In this document: positions 37,064 through 51,127 of the stretch, in pieces | Numbering within the stretch: position 1 is the stretch's first letter | How the letters are laid out: the number at the start of each line of letters is the position of its first letter | Assembly: GCA_030068145.1 (NCBI GenBank) | Contig: JAPJBO010000250.1 | Coordinates: 1-64,000 of the forward strand | DNA length: 64,000 nt | Direction of reading: 5' to 3' | DNA from: Diplonema papillatum | Lineage: Eukaryota > Euglenozoa > Diplonemea > Diplonemida > Diplonemidae | Made by a program: the position numbers and the translations under genes | The notes under the pieces: model-generated | Seen by the model: only the letters and a program-made list of their open reading frames with translations | Database searches by the model: none | Told to the model about the DNA's origin: nothing

Positions 37064-37104
37064 GTAATCGAGTGTAATCGAGTGTAATCGAGTGTAATCG
37101 ACGC
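37063..37104 (-). repeat. LINE tail decamer array
   Basis: GTAATCGAGT repeated about four times (CGATTACACT on the element strand). It lies upstream of the 5' end of copy 5, i.e. where the tail of another element would be. Confidence 0.9.
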
Positions 37105-37151
37105 GGTAATCGAGCTAAAGTCACTTTCAGGGGGGCTAGGTGAATTGGCTC

Positions 37152-37568
37152 ACCCTATTTCACACCCTATTTCACACCCTATTTCCGGGTGTGCACACCC
37201 TATTTCACACCCTATTTCACACCCTATTTCCGGGTGTGCACACCCTATTTCACACCCTATTTCCGGGTGTGCACACCCTATTGCACACCCTATTTCCGGG
37301 TGTGCACACCCTATTTCACACCCTATTTCCGGATGTGCACACCCTATTTCACACCCTATTTCCGGGTGTGCACACCCTATTTCACCGGGTGTGCACACCC
37401 TATTTCACACCCTATTTCCGGATGTGCACACCCTATTTCACACCCTATTTCCGGGTGTGCACACCCTATTTCACACCCTATTTCCGGGTGTGCACACCCT
37501 ATTTCGCACCCTATTTCACACCCTATTCCCGGGTGTGCACACCCTATTTCACACCCCTATTTCACCGT
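37152..37568. repeat. CACACCCTATTT satellite, right block
   Basis: Same units as the left block, mostly the alternating CACACCCTATTT / CCGGGTGTGCACACCCTATTT form, with two CCGGATGTGCAC variants. Confidence 0.95.
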
Positions 37569-37569
37569 C

Positions 37570-37745
37570 CGAACCGTTAGCAATCGCTTCCAAAACGTTT
37601 TTAACCCCCCCAGTCGGGGGACAGCGAGGACACTGTGCAAATTCAATTCGATTCTCGGCAGCGCCGTCAAGCTGTCATTTCGTCTTCGTCATACAGTGCA
37701 AAGTCACATCGCAAGACACGGTATGCAATTTTTAGTCTGATTTCT
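37570..37745 (-). pseudogene. Fragment of LINE family C 3' region
   Basis: GAACCGTTAGCAATCGCTTC, CAGCGAGGACACTGT and CATCGCAAGACACGGTATGC match 60625-60720 and 61447-61480. A remnant without coding frame. Confidence 0.6.
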
Positions 37746-37945
37746 AGCCTGGCTTTAATCTCGACGCGCAACCGATGCACCTGGACGAGCAATCGAAGGA
37801 TAGGCGAGGCACCAAACGCGCGCCTGAGCGCGACGATCAAGACGAGCTTAAGACGCGAAAGCATGACACATCACGTGCGAAGAGATAGCGGCGACGCCGG
37901 CGATGCAGATTATCGCCACAGCTTCTTTGCATTCTAACCTCAGCC
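37746..37945 (+). pseudogene. LINE family B 3' fragment, plus strand
   Basis: Encodes RAPERDDQDELKTRKHDTSR and continues into the GCGATGCAGATTATCGCCAC 3' UTR. Opposite in strand to the main cluster and without tail decamers. Confidence 0.75.
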
Positions 37946-38790
37946 ATTTCAGCGCGTCGGTAGCTGACGTACAACTCCAAGTCGAAAGGCAGGTAGGAAG
38001 CAGACAGAATCAACACAACAAAGCGACAGACGGAGCGTAAGGCAGGGCAAGGCAGAAAAAGAAACAGGAAACATTTCCGGAGTTGGGGCTTGCACTGATA
38101 AACGAAGCAACGGACGATCAGCATCAACTGACCTAAGGTGATGAAAATGATAAGGCAAAAGTTTCTTGTTCTTCGCGTGTACAGGGTATAAACCTCTCTG
38201 GGGAGGGGGGGGTTCCTGTATTAGCACGCTGGCTTCGTTTTCTCTTTCATGTGCAACCGTTGTTCCGGAAATGTTCCCGTCAGTACAGATGTACCAATAG
38301 AAAAAAAAGGTGGAAAGAACAAAGGACAGGACCGCGCGTGCGTGAAGAACATATAGCAAGGGCCACCGGATGATAAGGTCGAGTCAACGTCTTTCGTCGC
38401 ATTCCGAAGGGAGGGGAGAGAAGGGTGGGATACTAAAGCTGCACAACCCACATGTTTTAGAGTGAACAGTTCTACAAGCCGGGTCTATTCTCTCCTGATC
38501 AATACTGTCCCTGGATTGTGAGCCTGAACGTATTTACCGCAATTGGAATAATGTAGAACTGGATGAAAGCTGGAACGGGTAAATGACAGGCCGGGTAAAA
38601 CCTGGAACACCCGGGGGGGGGTGTCCCAGGTAGTCATCTGCGCGACCGCACCAGGTGCTCCTGCAGCCTCCGCGGCATCTAGGGATCGAGCTGGGTACTG
38701 AGCACCCGAAGGCGCGGGCAAGCACGAGGGTCATGTTCTGCAAAGTACAATAGTAGAATAGTTGAATCGCGGCACTTGGCGAAGACAGAT
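37946..38790. repeat. Dispersed repeat, otherwise no gene
   Basis: 38060-38300 is an inverted copy of the 11918-12160 family. A GC hairpin (CCTGGAACACCC...GGTGTCCCAGG) lies near 38602-38630. Nothing else recognised. Confidence 0.5.
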
Positions 38791-39510
38791 GGAAAATACT
38801 CGACGTAGCTGCTTTGACTCCGAATGGAAGCGATTTTATTTCCCTTCACTGGGATGGCTGCCATGACGAGCCTAGCTTCTTCGTATCACATGTGGAGAGA
38901 CAGAGAGAGAGAGAGTGGAGAGAACGACAGTGAGGGTTTGGAGGAGGACGCGGGCCCGTGAGGAACCACCGGCCACCTTGCTAGATAACACCTGCCTTGG
39001 AAGAGGCACCTTATTACTCGCGGGGGTAGGCACCCCCTCTTCCGCGTACCCCACGCGGAAGGAACACTAGGCTAGACTTTTCAAAGGCCGCGGAGGTCAG
39101 CGGACCGGAGCTACCGGAGAGGGTGTGTGTGCGTTGTGTGGTAACCTGACACGTGTGTGTGCGATGATGTGGGTTTGCGTGGCAGCCTGATACGTGTGCG
39201 CTGGCTGTTACACGAGCTTGATGCTCCGCATGGATGCTTGGTGCCGTGTGCCGTGGGCACCGCCACACGGATTCGTTTGCGACAATAAAACCCCGGAGGG
39301 AACAAGCCTGCGTGTTTATCCCACTCAAGGAGGAGAAGGAGAAGGACTTTTGTTTGTGGGTCTTGTCGTGTATGGGGTAGACCCGCATGACATCACGTCC
39401 GTTCATCACGTGGTTCGGTAGTTACAGCACTTGGGATACCTTCGGTTCTTTGTCTCGGCAGTTTCGTCGAGCATTTCCTTCGTAGCTGGCGCTTATGTAA
39501 AAAAGAAAGG
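38791..39510. repeat. Dispersed repeat split by an insertion
   Basis: 38795-38830 and 39340-39500 are the two halves of the 7092-7380 family; about 500 bp between them (38831-39339) replaces its middle. (GA)n at 38890-38915. Confidence 0.5.
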
Positions 39511-40025
39511 TTTTTCTAAACGGGTTTGCGGGTCTTTTTTGTTGAACGCTTACGCCCGCCACTGAATCCAGATTCACCTGTGTTTCGTGTGGGCTACAGC
39601 ACATTTACCTCCTTTGATCTATCGCAACGGGCAGTCTCATCAAGCATTTCCTGCAAAGCGGGAGCTGATACAAAATAATAACTCACTCCTATGCTTGTGT
39701 CCGTCACTCTTGTCCACCGCTCCTGCTCTGCTTGCCGCGCGCCGGATGGTTGGAGTAAAAGGTGAAGCCAGAAAGCTGCTAAAAGGAGCGGCAAACCTGT
39801 CGTTCGGATTAAAGGGGGGGGTCGAATAATAACACCTGTGTTATTATTCGATTTGTCGAATAATAAAAAAAGTTCCGGGTAGCCGAACAGTAGCAGGATC
39901 AAAATAGTGGTCGTGTCTTTAGACAACCAGACGTGTGTCAAATAACTGTTATTATTCGACCCCACCCCTTTATTATTTATTAGTCTTCAAAGAAACAAGT
40001 TTATTTTCCTACAAAAAAGAATAAG
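39511..40025. repeat. Dispersed repeat with perfect TCGAATAATAA hairpin
   Basis: 39540-39680 matches 55400-55520. 39822-39850 forms CGAATAATAACAC / GTGTTATTATTCG, repeated with changes at 48121-48160 and inverted at 19150-19190; a terminal GTTATTATTCGACCCC closes the unit at 39946. Confidence 0.6.
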
Positions 40026-40856
40026 AGCTCGTCACTCGCACAACCGCGGCTGATACAAAACTAATGATGATGATGATGACGGGAAGAGTGAGAGTTGCTT
40101 TCGTTGAACGCAGTGCCTGATCGTTTTTTACGTAAAGTTGGATTCAGGACGCAAGTGAAAACGCCGCGGTTTGCGGCGAACGAGCTTCTCATTTCCTCCA
40201 ACATTTCATGTTTGGTAAAAAGAAAACCCCTCCACGCACGTAGAGATCGGCGTGACACGCACTCGCGGGACAACCGCCCCCCCGCAGGAACGGTCTCCGT
40301 AACTCGCATGAGGGGGGTGATATCTCTTTAACCCTACTACGACGGGGCACTTACAGTTTAATTCTGGGTACTCTGCGACACAGGGTCGACACGGGGCATA
40401 TCATGCAGGGTCAAAACCTGGTGTCTTTTTGGTTTATGGCCACCAATTTTTTTCCGGAAAAAAAATGGGTTTTCTGAATTTTAAAAATTTTGGAACAAAC
40501 ACTGCAGTAATTTTTGATGAAGTTGAGCAAAAGACTCTTCCAAAAAAAAAAATTGGGGGGCCATCGGCCCCGCGGCAGCGTTTGAAAAAGACACAAGGTT
40601 TTGACCCTGCATGATATCCACTGTTACCTTGGGTAAATATTTTCTAACCGTCGTAGGTGGCGAATCTTTTGGCCTCCGAGAGCGGCAATAGAAAGAATAG
40701 ATCCACTGACACTTTTTTGGCGGACCGCCACCAGCGGAGCAGCCTCTGCAGGGTATTCTGCGATAGGATCGACGTGTTACCTGATTGCGGGTCGATATTC
40801 TAACCAGGGCTTACGCTCCGTTTTCGGTCTCAGAGAAAACACGTGTGGTCCACATG
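40026..40856. other. Repeat remnants; no gene
   Basis: 40028-40220 is a distant ATTTCCTCCAACATT-type repeat and holds the intact TTGAACGCAGTGCCTGATCG site that is interrupted by the dynamin fragment at 48.4 kb. 40400-40625 is flanked by GGGTCAAAACCTGGTGTC and its inverse at 40590-40612, a foldback of about 220 bp. Confidence 0.5.
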
Positions 40857-41181
<325 letters not shown>

Positions 41182-42143
41182 GAATTGGCAGCTAGCTTCT
41201 GGCCTCATCGCACTCGGTCTCGGCTTAGGTCTTCGGTCATTGTACTCAGGGTGGGCTTGGCTACCTACGCCATCCGGAGTATTCATCATCGGAAAGGGGA
41301 GGAAAGAGAAGTCAGACAGAACCTTGATAACTTGCAACTAGCGAATGGGATAGAGTGTGCCTGTTGACCATGTCAATGGGCCAACCAGGCGAGATCACAA
41401 TGGGGGCAAGGGAGGGCGGGAAGAAGAAGAATTCAGTCTCAGAAGACCCACCTCAGCCCACCCGAAGTCTCCTGTTGTAGGCTCGGGTGGTGTGCTCATC
41501 CTGCCATGCGCTTTGCTCCAGTTCCTACCGTGTACTAAAGGAATTGGCAGCTAGCTTCTGGCCTCATCGCACTCGGTCTCGGCTTAGGTCTTCGGTCATT
41601 GTACTCAGGGTGGGCTTGGCTACCTACGCCATCCGGAGTATTCATCATCGGAAAGGGGAGGAAAGAGAAGTCAGACAGAACCTTGATAACTTGCAACTAG
41701 CGAATGGGATAGAGTGTGCCTGTTGACCATGTCAATGGGCCAACCAGGCGAGATCACAATCCATCCACCACTCCGCCAGTGAAAAACGTCCTCACCGCTT
41801 GTGTCACCGCCGCCACGGACTGAGGAGTGAAGGCCGTCAAGGGAACCCGGGATGGGAGATCAGCGGGATTTCCTGCACTCCTCACCCATCGAACCGATAT
41901 AACGCAGTTCAAGGACTGCACCCGCTTCAAACCTGCAACCACCGCGTTGTTCAACACGGAACTCCGCAGACACGCACCTTTCCGCGCGACTCCTTTGACG
42001 GTTGTGTTGTCGACGACAACGTCAACCCGAACCAGAATTCAGTCTCAGAAGACCCACCTCAGCCCACCCGAAGTCTCCTGTTGTAGGCTCGGGTGGTGTG
42101 CTCATCCTGCCATGCGCTTTGCTCCAGTTCCTACCGTGTACTA

Positions 42144-42146
<3 letters not shown>
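41182..42146 (-). mobile_element. PAT/Ngaro-type element 2 (internally deleted)
   Basis: On the minus strand: A1 (42146-42034), internal remnant (42033-41760), B1 (41759-41541), A2 (41540-41401), B2 (41400-41182). B1 and B2 are identical 219-bp copies; A1 and A2 share the last 113 bp (A1 is shorter inside). This A1-internal-B1-A2-B2 arrangement is the split direct repeat of PAT/Ngaro tyrosine-recombinase retrotransposons. The element lies between (TAG)n tracts. The internal remnant encodes only the end of an RNase H domain, and no recombinase remains. Confidence 0.75.
41754..41957 (-). pseudogene. RNase H C-terminal remnant
   Basis: The frame reads LNNAVVAGLKRVQSLNC, then RWVRSAGNPADLPSRVPL, corresponding to the region around the last catalytic Asp (NPADxPSR) of the RNase H in element 1 (NPADVPSRVALA). 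Only about 65 residues remain. Confidence 0.7.

Positions 42147-42203
<57 letters not shown>
42147..42203. repeat. (TAG)19 microsatellite 2
   Basis: 57 bp between the two retroelements. Confidence 0.98.
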
Positions 42204-45360
<3,157 letters not shown>

Positions 45361-46140
45361 AAAAAAAAGAAAAAGTGTCGCTAGGTAGCTACTGGACTTG
45401 GCGACACCTGGCTGTGCGGCCTTGACCAAGAGTGGGCATAGACTCCCCTGCATGTGGACCAATAAATCAAAATCCACATGTGGTACCTGTGGATCCACAC
45501 GTGGGGGAACAAAATCCAAGAAGAATTAACGTGTGGAAATCCACACGTTCCACACGTGGAGCGTAAGCCCTGAGTTCTAACCGTCGTAGGCGACGAATCT
45601 TTTTGGCCTCCGAGAGCGGCAATACAAATCCAGTGTGATCACCTGTTTTTTTGCGAATGTCCACGGGATTTCACACTGAATGTGCGGGTTTCACACACTT
45701 TTTAGACTGTTTCTAGTGGTAAGCGGTCGGTTTTTTGAAGTCTCCGTTTGACTTGTAGGCGGGGGGAGAATTGCAAGAACGTGTTTGGAATGGGTATGTG
45801 CTCACTACCGTCTGCGCCTCTTTAAGCCACGGACACATAAGGCGGACCATCATCAGCGCGGAGCCTGAGTGTCTGCAGGCAGGACTGCGGTGTGAGTCTG
45901 GTTTGTCAGGCGGCTGTTCGTAGCTCGTCACAGCCAGGACCACCCGTGCTACTAGAGCACAGGCGAATCCTTGTAATAATGGCTACTGCAGTAGTCATTC
46001 TTACTACTGAATGACTGCAGTAGTCATTCTTAAGATTTATGACCAGCAAGATCAGTAGTACGTGACTAGCAAACTGGCATGACTAGTACACCGTGTTGTC
46101 AGGGCTTCTTCGCAGAAAGAGAGAGAGAAAGAGAGGGGGG
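45361..46140. repeat. Palindrome-rich spacer; SINE remnant
   Basis: ACGTGTGGAAATCCACACGT at 45530 is a hairpin repeated at 59492. 45695-45760 is a diverged SINE 3' end (TTTTTAGACTG...AAGTCTCCG). 45970-46030 repeats CTGCAGTAGTCATTCTTA twice. Confidence 0.5.
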
Positions 46141-48005
46141 GATTGCAAGAACGTGCTTGGAGTGTATATGTGCTCAACGCCGCACTGGTCCCATCCGCGC
46201 CGTGTTTCGGCTATTTAAGCCGCGGACACACTAAGGCAGACCATCATCAGCGCAGAGCGTCTGCAGACGGGACAGCGGTGCGAGTCTGGTCTGCCAGCAG
46301 GTGGCTGCTGGTAGCTCGTCACAGCCAGGACCACCCGCGCTACCAGAGAACAGAATGCTCGACACCCGCACTGGTCCCGTCTGCGCCGTGTTTCGGTTTT
46401 TTAAGCCGCGGACACACTAAGGCAGACCATCATCAGCGCAGAGCGTCTGCAGACGGGACAGCGGTGTGAGTCTGGTTTGCCAGCAGGCGGTGGTGCACTT
46501 CTTTTCAGAAAGTCACCGGTTACACACACCGCACACCCCCACGGTTCCTTCTGTACAAGACCGACACCCCCAGGGGTTCACGCATGCACGCGGGGGGGCT
46601 CATGGCCACATGCATTGCGAATGTGTTCGTGGTGTCGGCTGCAGGAGTCTTTTTTTTGGCTAGCCAAAGAGAGTAAAAGAGTGAACGAGTACGTACAGTA
46701 GTGAGTAGAGAAGAGAACGAGTGTAGAAGAACGGAGGTAGCGCAAACTACCAGACCAGCGGAGGCCACCGCAAAAAGATTTCTTACCTTTTCCTTATCCC
46801 TCAAAACCAGCACCAATAACAACGACCCCCCAGGGGTTCACATAAACCCGGGGGGGGCCAGGGGGCAAGGCTTACGCTCCGTTTTCGGTCTCAGAGAAAA
46901 TGCGTGTCCACACGGGGACGCTCAAGGCTAGAGGCGGCTGCTGGTAGCTCGTCACAGCCAGAACCACCCGTGCGCTACCAGAGCACAGAATGCTCGACAC
47001 CCGCACTGGTCCCGTCTGCGCCGTGTTTCGGTTATTTAAGCCGCGGACACACTAAGGCAGACCATCATCAGCGCAGAGCGTCTGCAGACGGGACAGCGGT
47101 GCGAGTCTGGTCTGCCAGCAGGTGGCTGCTGGTAGCTCGTCACAGCCAGGACCACCCGCGCTACCAGAGAACAGAATGCTCGACACCCGCACTGGTCCCG
47201 TCTGCGCCGTGTTTCGGTTTTTTAAGCCGCGGACGCACTAAGGCAGACCATCATCAGCGCAGAGCGTCTGCAGACGGGACAGCGGTGTGAGTCTGGTTTG
47301 CCAGCAGGCGGTGGTGCACTTCTTTTCAGAAAGTCACCGGTTGCACACACCGCACACCCCCACGGTTCCTTCTGTACAAGACCGACACCCCCAGGGGTTC
47401 ACGCATGCACGCGGGGGGCTCATGGCCACATGCATTGCGAATGTGTTCGTGGTGTCGGCTGCAGGAGTCTTTTTTTTGGCTACCAAAGAGAGTAAAAGAG
47501 TGAACGAGTACGTACAGTAGTGAGTAGAGAAGAGAACGAGTGTAGAAGAACGGAGGTAGCGCAAACTACCAGACCAGCGGAGGCCACCGCAAAAAGATTT
47601 CTTACCTTTTCCTTATCCCTCAAAACCAGCACCAATAACAACGACCCCCCAGGGGTTCACATAAACCCGGGGGGGGCCAGGGGGCAAGGCTTACGCTCCG
47701 TTTTCGGTCTCAGAGAAAATGCGTGTCCACACGGGGACGCTCAAGGCTAGAGGCGGCTGCTGGTAGCTCGTCACAGCCAGAACCACCCGTGCGCTACCAG
47801 AGCACAGAATGCTCGACACCCGCACTGGTCCCGTCTGCGCCGTGTTTCGGTTATTTAAGCCGCGGACACACTAAGGCAGACCATCATCAGCGCAGAGCGT
47901 CTGCAGACGGGACAGCGGTGCGAGTCTGGTTTGCCAGCAGGCGGCTGCTGGTAGCTCGTCACAGCCAGGACCACCCGTGCTACCAGAGCACAGAAAGAGA
48001 GGGGG
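46141..48005. repeat. 820-bp tandem duplication with internal sub-repeats
   Basis: GAGCGTCTGCAGACGGGACA...GCGGTGGTGCACTTC begins at 46441 and again at 47262; TGCGTGTCCACACGGGGACG at 46901 and 47720. Inside each unit CCGCACTGGTCCCGTCTGCG blocks recur every 180-200 bp. Two GC-rich fold motifs, CCCCAGGGGTTCACGCATGC and CCCCAGGGGTTCACATAAAC, each face a G run. An inverted single copy lies at 18190-18650. Confidence 0.85.
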
Positions 48006-48383
48006 ATTGCAAGAAATACGTGCTCGACGGAGAGGTTCCTGTACCAGCAGCTTTCGTTGGTCATGTGCAACCGTCGTTCCGTAAGCGTTCCCTTCAGTAC
48101 ACATGTAAAGGGGGGGGGGGGGTCGAATAATAACACCTGTTTCATGATTCGATTTGTCGAATACTAAAAAAAAGTTCCCGTAGCCGAAGCAGCAGCAGGA
48201 TCAAATATTGGTAGTGTTTTTAGACAACCAGACGCTACGTGTCTAATAACTGTTAATATTCGACCCCCCCTCTCCCCCTTTACCATGTTCAAAAATTTGA
48301 GCTCGTCACTTGCACAACCGCGGCTGATACAAAACTAATGATGATGATGATAATGTGACGAGAGAGTTGCTTTCGTTGAACGC
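48006..48383. repeat. Dispersed repeat mosaic, left flank of dynamin fragment
   Basis: 48010-48105 is a partial inverse of the 11918-12160 family, 48120-48290 the TCGAATA hairpin unit, 48300-48383 the 40.0-kb repeat up to TTGAACGC. Confidence 0.55.
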
Positions 48384-48680
48384 GAACCGCGACCTTACGA
48401 AGAGGTCACCTCGCCCGTCAATAGCTTCACCCCTCCGCCTGGTCACAATGCCGCTGCCTCGCGGCAGGAAGTCCTTCCCCACTACATTATCCAGCGCCGA
48501 ACTCTTGCCGGAGCTCTGCGCGCCGACGACGACGATCTGCGGGAGGTCGAACTCGTGGACCACGTTGATGCGCGAGAACGCATCCTGCAGTCGGTTCACG
48601 GCAGGCAGCAGCTCGTGCATCCTCAGGGGTATAGCTCCCTGTCACCCGCTCGAAAGCGGCAGCGAGTTCACTGGCATACG
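48384..48680 (-). pseudogene. Dynamin GTPase N-terminal fragment
   Basis: The frame from ATG 48620 reads [20 protein letters not shown], then [18 protein letters not shown], then [12 protein letters not shown]: the start of a dynamin-superfamily GTPase with the G1/P-loop GAQSSGKS and the start of switch I. Homology stops after IVTRR, so switch I onward, middle and effector domains are absent. The segment interrupts a repeat and is bounded by TGAACGC on both sides (48377-48383, 48681-48687), a 7-bp target duplication. A GTAAGG at its left edge (element strand 3' end) could be a retained splice donor. Captured gene piece, not a functional dynamin. Confidence 0.75.
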
Positions 48681-48696
48681 TGAACGCAGTGCCTGA

Positions 48697-48845
48697 TCAT
48701 TTTTTAGAGTTAAAGTTCGCTTGAAATTCCGGGGTTTTAGGGTCTCCGTGTGACCGTTCATGAATGGGCTCTCTTAGAGCAAGAAAGGGCTATGTGGTTA
48801 CGGGTTGTTGTGTATTTAGTGCACGCTTTCGCTATGGGTTCTTAC
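48697..48845 (-). mobile_element. SINE-like copy, 5'-truncated
   Basis: From the T run and AGAGTTAAAGTTCGC to about GCTATGGGTTCT. It matches the first 140 bp of the 56.9-kb element then stops, interrupting the TTTTTACGTAAAG site that is intact at 40.1 kb. Confidence 0.7.
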
Positions 48846-49600
48846 GTAAAGCTGGATTCAGGACGCAAGTGAAAACGCCACGGTTTGCGGCGACGAGCTT
48901 CTCATTTCCTCCAACATTTCATGTTTGGTAAAAAGAAAAAGGAAGGGGATGGGTGGAGTATCTACTCTTTTGGAACCGGGGGGGAGTATCGCAAGAAGGA
49001 GTGCGTAGGTTTGCTTTATTCTTTTATTGTTTCGTTGTGGGGGGAAAAAAGAAATGAAGAAAACGAGCGTTGCAGAAGCTCGTGCAACGCTACGAACACA
49101 CGGTGAGAGTCCAGCCGCCGAAGCTGGAGGGCGTCAAAAAAAAAATACGCGACGTAGCTGTTTTGACTCCGAATGGAAGGGAGGAACACCACTGTGTGCT
49201 TTTTTCTCACTCAGGATTTTTGACCTGTGTTTGTGTGATTTGTCGTGTTGGGTGGTAGACCCGCATGACCTCACGTCTGTTCAACACCTGTGTAGTACAG
49301 TGTTGTGCAGCACTTGGGATCCCTTCGGTTCTTTGTCTGGCAGCATCGTCGAGCATTTCCTTCCAAGCTGGCGCTTATGTAAAACGAAAACAAGACCCAA
49401 ACGTTTTCCACACCCGCTTTTCTAGAGTATTTCGAGGCTTCAAAACAAGTCGAAAGGTGTGGATAGTCTCGCGCCTGCACTGTAGTACAGGGCCTCGCCC
49501 CACCCATCTGTATGTGTCCTCGTGACCATCGTGACTGCGCTGGTCTTTCTCGAGAGAGAGAGAGAGAAAGAGAACACAAAAAAAAAAGGAAAAGGAAAAA
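48846..49600. repeat. Dispersed repeat mosaic; no gene
   Basis: 48846-48930 completes the 40.1-kb repeat; 49143-49385 is the 7092-7380 family; the rest is unassigned. Confidence 0.5.
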
Positions 49601-49865
49601 GGCCGCTCCAGGTCCAGGAACGTGACCACACAGCTTGCAAAGCTTGAGTCGGAGGCAGCACAGGGCTGCAACCCCGTCCGCTCTGCCCTGCGGCTGACCG
49701 TCTTGATGAGCTTGTGTTCAGCGCAAGCGCTAAGCCCCAAGGTACGCCACGCCTTGATGCTTTAGTTTGGGAAATCGGTAGCCACTTTGACCCGTAGGCC
49801 CGTGGCTCTGCAGTACCGCCGAACACGTGAAGCTTGCTACCGTGTAGCAGGCTTTCTCTGGTACC
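49601..49865. repeat. 296-bp element, inverted copy
   Basis: Reverse complement of 13252-13547 (GGCCGCTCCAGGTCCAGGAA ... GCCGAACACGTGAAGCTTG). Followed by four GCGGGTTTGCGGGTTT-like units at 49868-49915. Confidence 0.7.
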
Positions 49866-50069
49866 TATACCCGCAAACCCGGGTTTGCGGTTTGCGGGTT
49901 TGCGGGTTTGCGGGTGTTGCTATTGGGCAATTTGCGTACCTGCTGCCAGCGCCGGCAGCGATGGCCACGAGCACACGTGATTGCAACGAGAGCCCAACGA
50001 CATGTGGGTGGACTGGTCCCTGGGGACTGCGAAGGCGTGCCCGACACGGAATGCTTTTTGATATTTTTT

Positions 50070-50660
50070 TAACAGTACATCCAGGGATTCTTCTAATCCC
50101 CGAAATTCGGCAAAATCATGGTCAAAAAGTCTATAGCCTGGCCGGAAAGATTTTTCTACGTTGAGCGAGGTTTTTCGATGACCCACAATCGCGGTATGCG
50201 ACCTTCGTGGGAGTGTTGCTGCTTCGCCACTTTGTTGTAGACTCCACCTGTGGGTCTTGCGGGTCCTCTAGCCTCCGTGACACTGGTCTTGCAGGCACAA
50301 AAAAGTTTTCACCAGAAACTCCCGTGGTTAAAAACCCTGTTTTAACCGGCCTGTTTTGAGAATACTTTTTTTTTTTGGTGAAGAAATAATTTTTTAACCA
50401 TGCAGGATAATCCCTGAGTACATCTGTACTGACGGGAACATTTCCGGAACAACGGTGGCACATGAAAGAGAAAACGAAGCCAACGAAACCTCTGAAAAAG
50501 TGCTAATATAGGAAACTCCCCCAGAGAGGTTTATAGCCTGTACACGCGAAGAACAAGAAGCTAATGCCTTCTCATTTTCATCACCTTTGGTCAGTTGATG
50601 CTGATCGTCCGTTGCTTCGTTTATCAGTGCAAGCCCCAACTCCGGAAATGTTCTTTGACC
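50070..50660. repeat. 310-bp repeat (empty site) followed by a second repeat
   Basis: 50070-50415 is the uninterrupted version of 12935-13595, and 50415-50655 a copy of the 11918-12160 family. Confidence 0.7.
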
Positions 50661-50684
50661 TAGTGCGTCAGAAGCAATGGATGA

Positions 50685-50825
50685 TATCTAAACCGTGTTG
50701 TGTCAATGAACACAACTGGTGGACAAGTCTGGTGCCAGCACCCGTGGTAATTCCAGCACCAATAGTGCTGCTGCTGTTAAAAAGCTCGTAGTTGGATCCA
50801 GAGCTCAGGGGCGTTCGCGACCCCC
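50685..50825 (+). rRNA. SSU rRNA fragment (530 loop)
   Basis: GGTGCCAGCACCC then GGTAATTCCAGCACCAATAG, GCTGTTAAAAAGCTCGTAGT. The CAGCACCC (rather than CAGCAGCC) form suggests Euglenozoa. Only about 140 bp, followed by the same dispersed repeat that follows the fragment at 7.08 kb. A fragment, not a working gene. Confidence 0.85.
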
Positions 50826-50833
50826 ACAAACTC

Positions 50834-51120
50834 AAAATACTCGACGTAGCTGCTTCGACTCCGAATGGAAGGGAGGAAATATAGAGGTAAGGGGCAAATG
50901 CAATACAAACACAATCTGATTTGTTCTTCGCTTACACCACCGTGTGTTGTGCTCTCACTCAGGACTTTGACCAGTTGTGTTTGTGTGAGTTGTCGTGTAG
51001 GGGTAAACCCGCATGACCTCACGTCCGTTCAACACGTGGTTCGGTAGTTACAGCACTTGGGATCCCTTCTGTTTCTTTGTCGGGCAGCATCGTCGAGCAT
51101 TTCCTTTCAAGCTGGCTAAG
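50834..51120. repeat. Dispersed repeat (7.1-kb family)
   Basis: Nearly identical to 7092-7380 up to CAAGCTGG, where a MITE interrupts it. Confidence 0.7.
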
Positions 51121-51127
51121 CGTCTCA

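Larger units (their letters stand above)
28090..37151. mobile_element. 9-kb segment bounded by inverted repeats inside satellite
   Basis: The left end (28090-28112) starts GAGCCAATTCACCTA; the right end (37127-37151) is its complement ending TAGGTGAATTGGCTC, 23 of 25 positions with a 2-base gap. The flanks read ACCCTATT on both sides, after which the satellite resumes in phase on the right, consistent with an 8-bp target duplication (6 bp if the ends are taken as TGAGCC/GGCTCA). No transposase is visible; the interior is LINE copies plus 28.97-30.96 kb of other sequence. Interpretation: a TIR transposon that later accumulated LINEs. Confidence 0.6.

Noticed and set aside
28090-37151. Assignment of the TIR unit to the hAT superfamily
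   Set aside because: Only the 8-bp duplication supports it; the terminus does not begin CA(G/T)G and no transposase is present.
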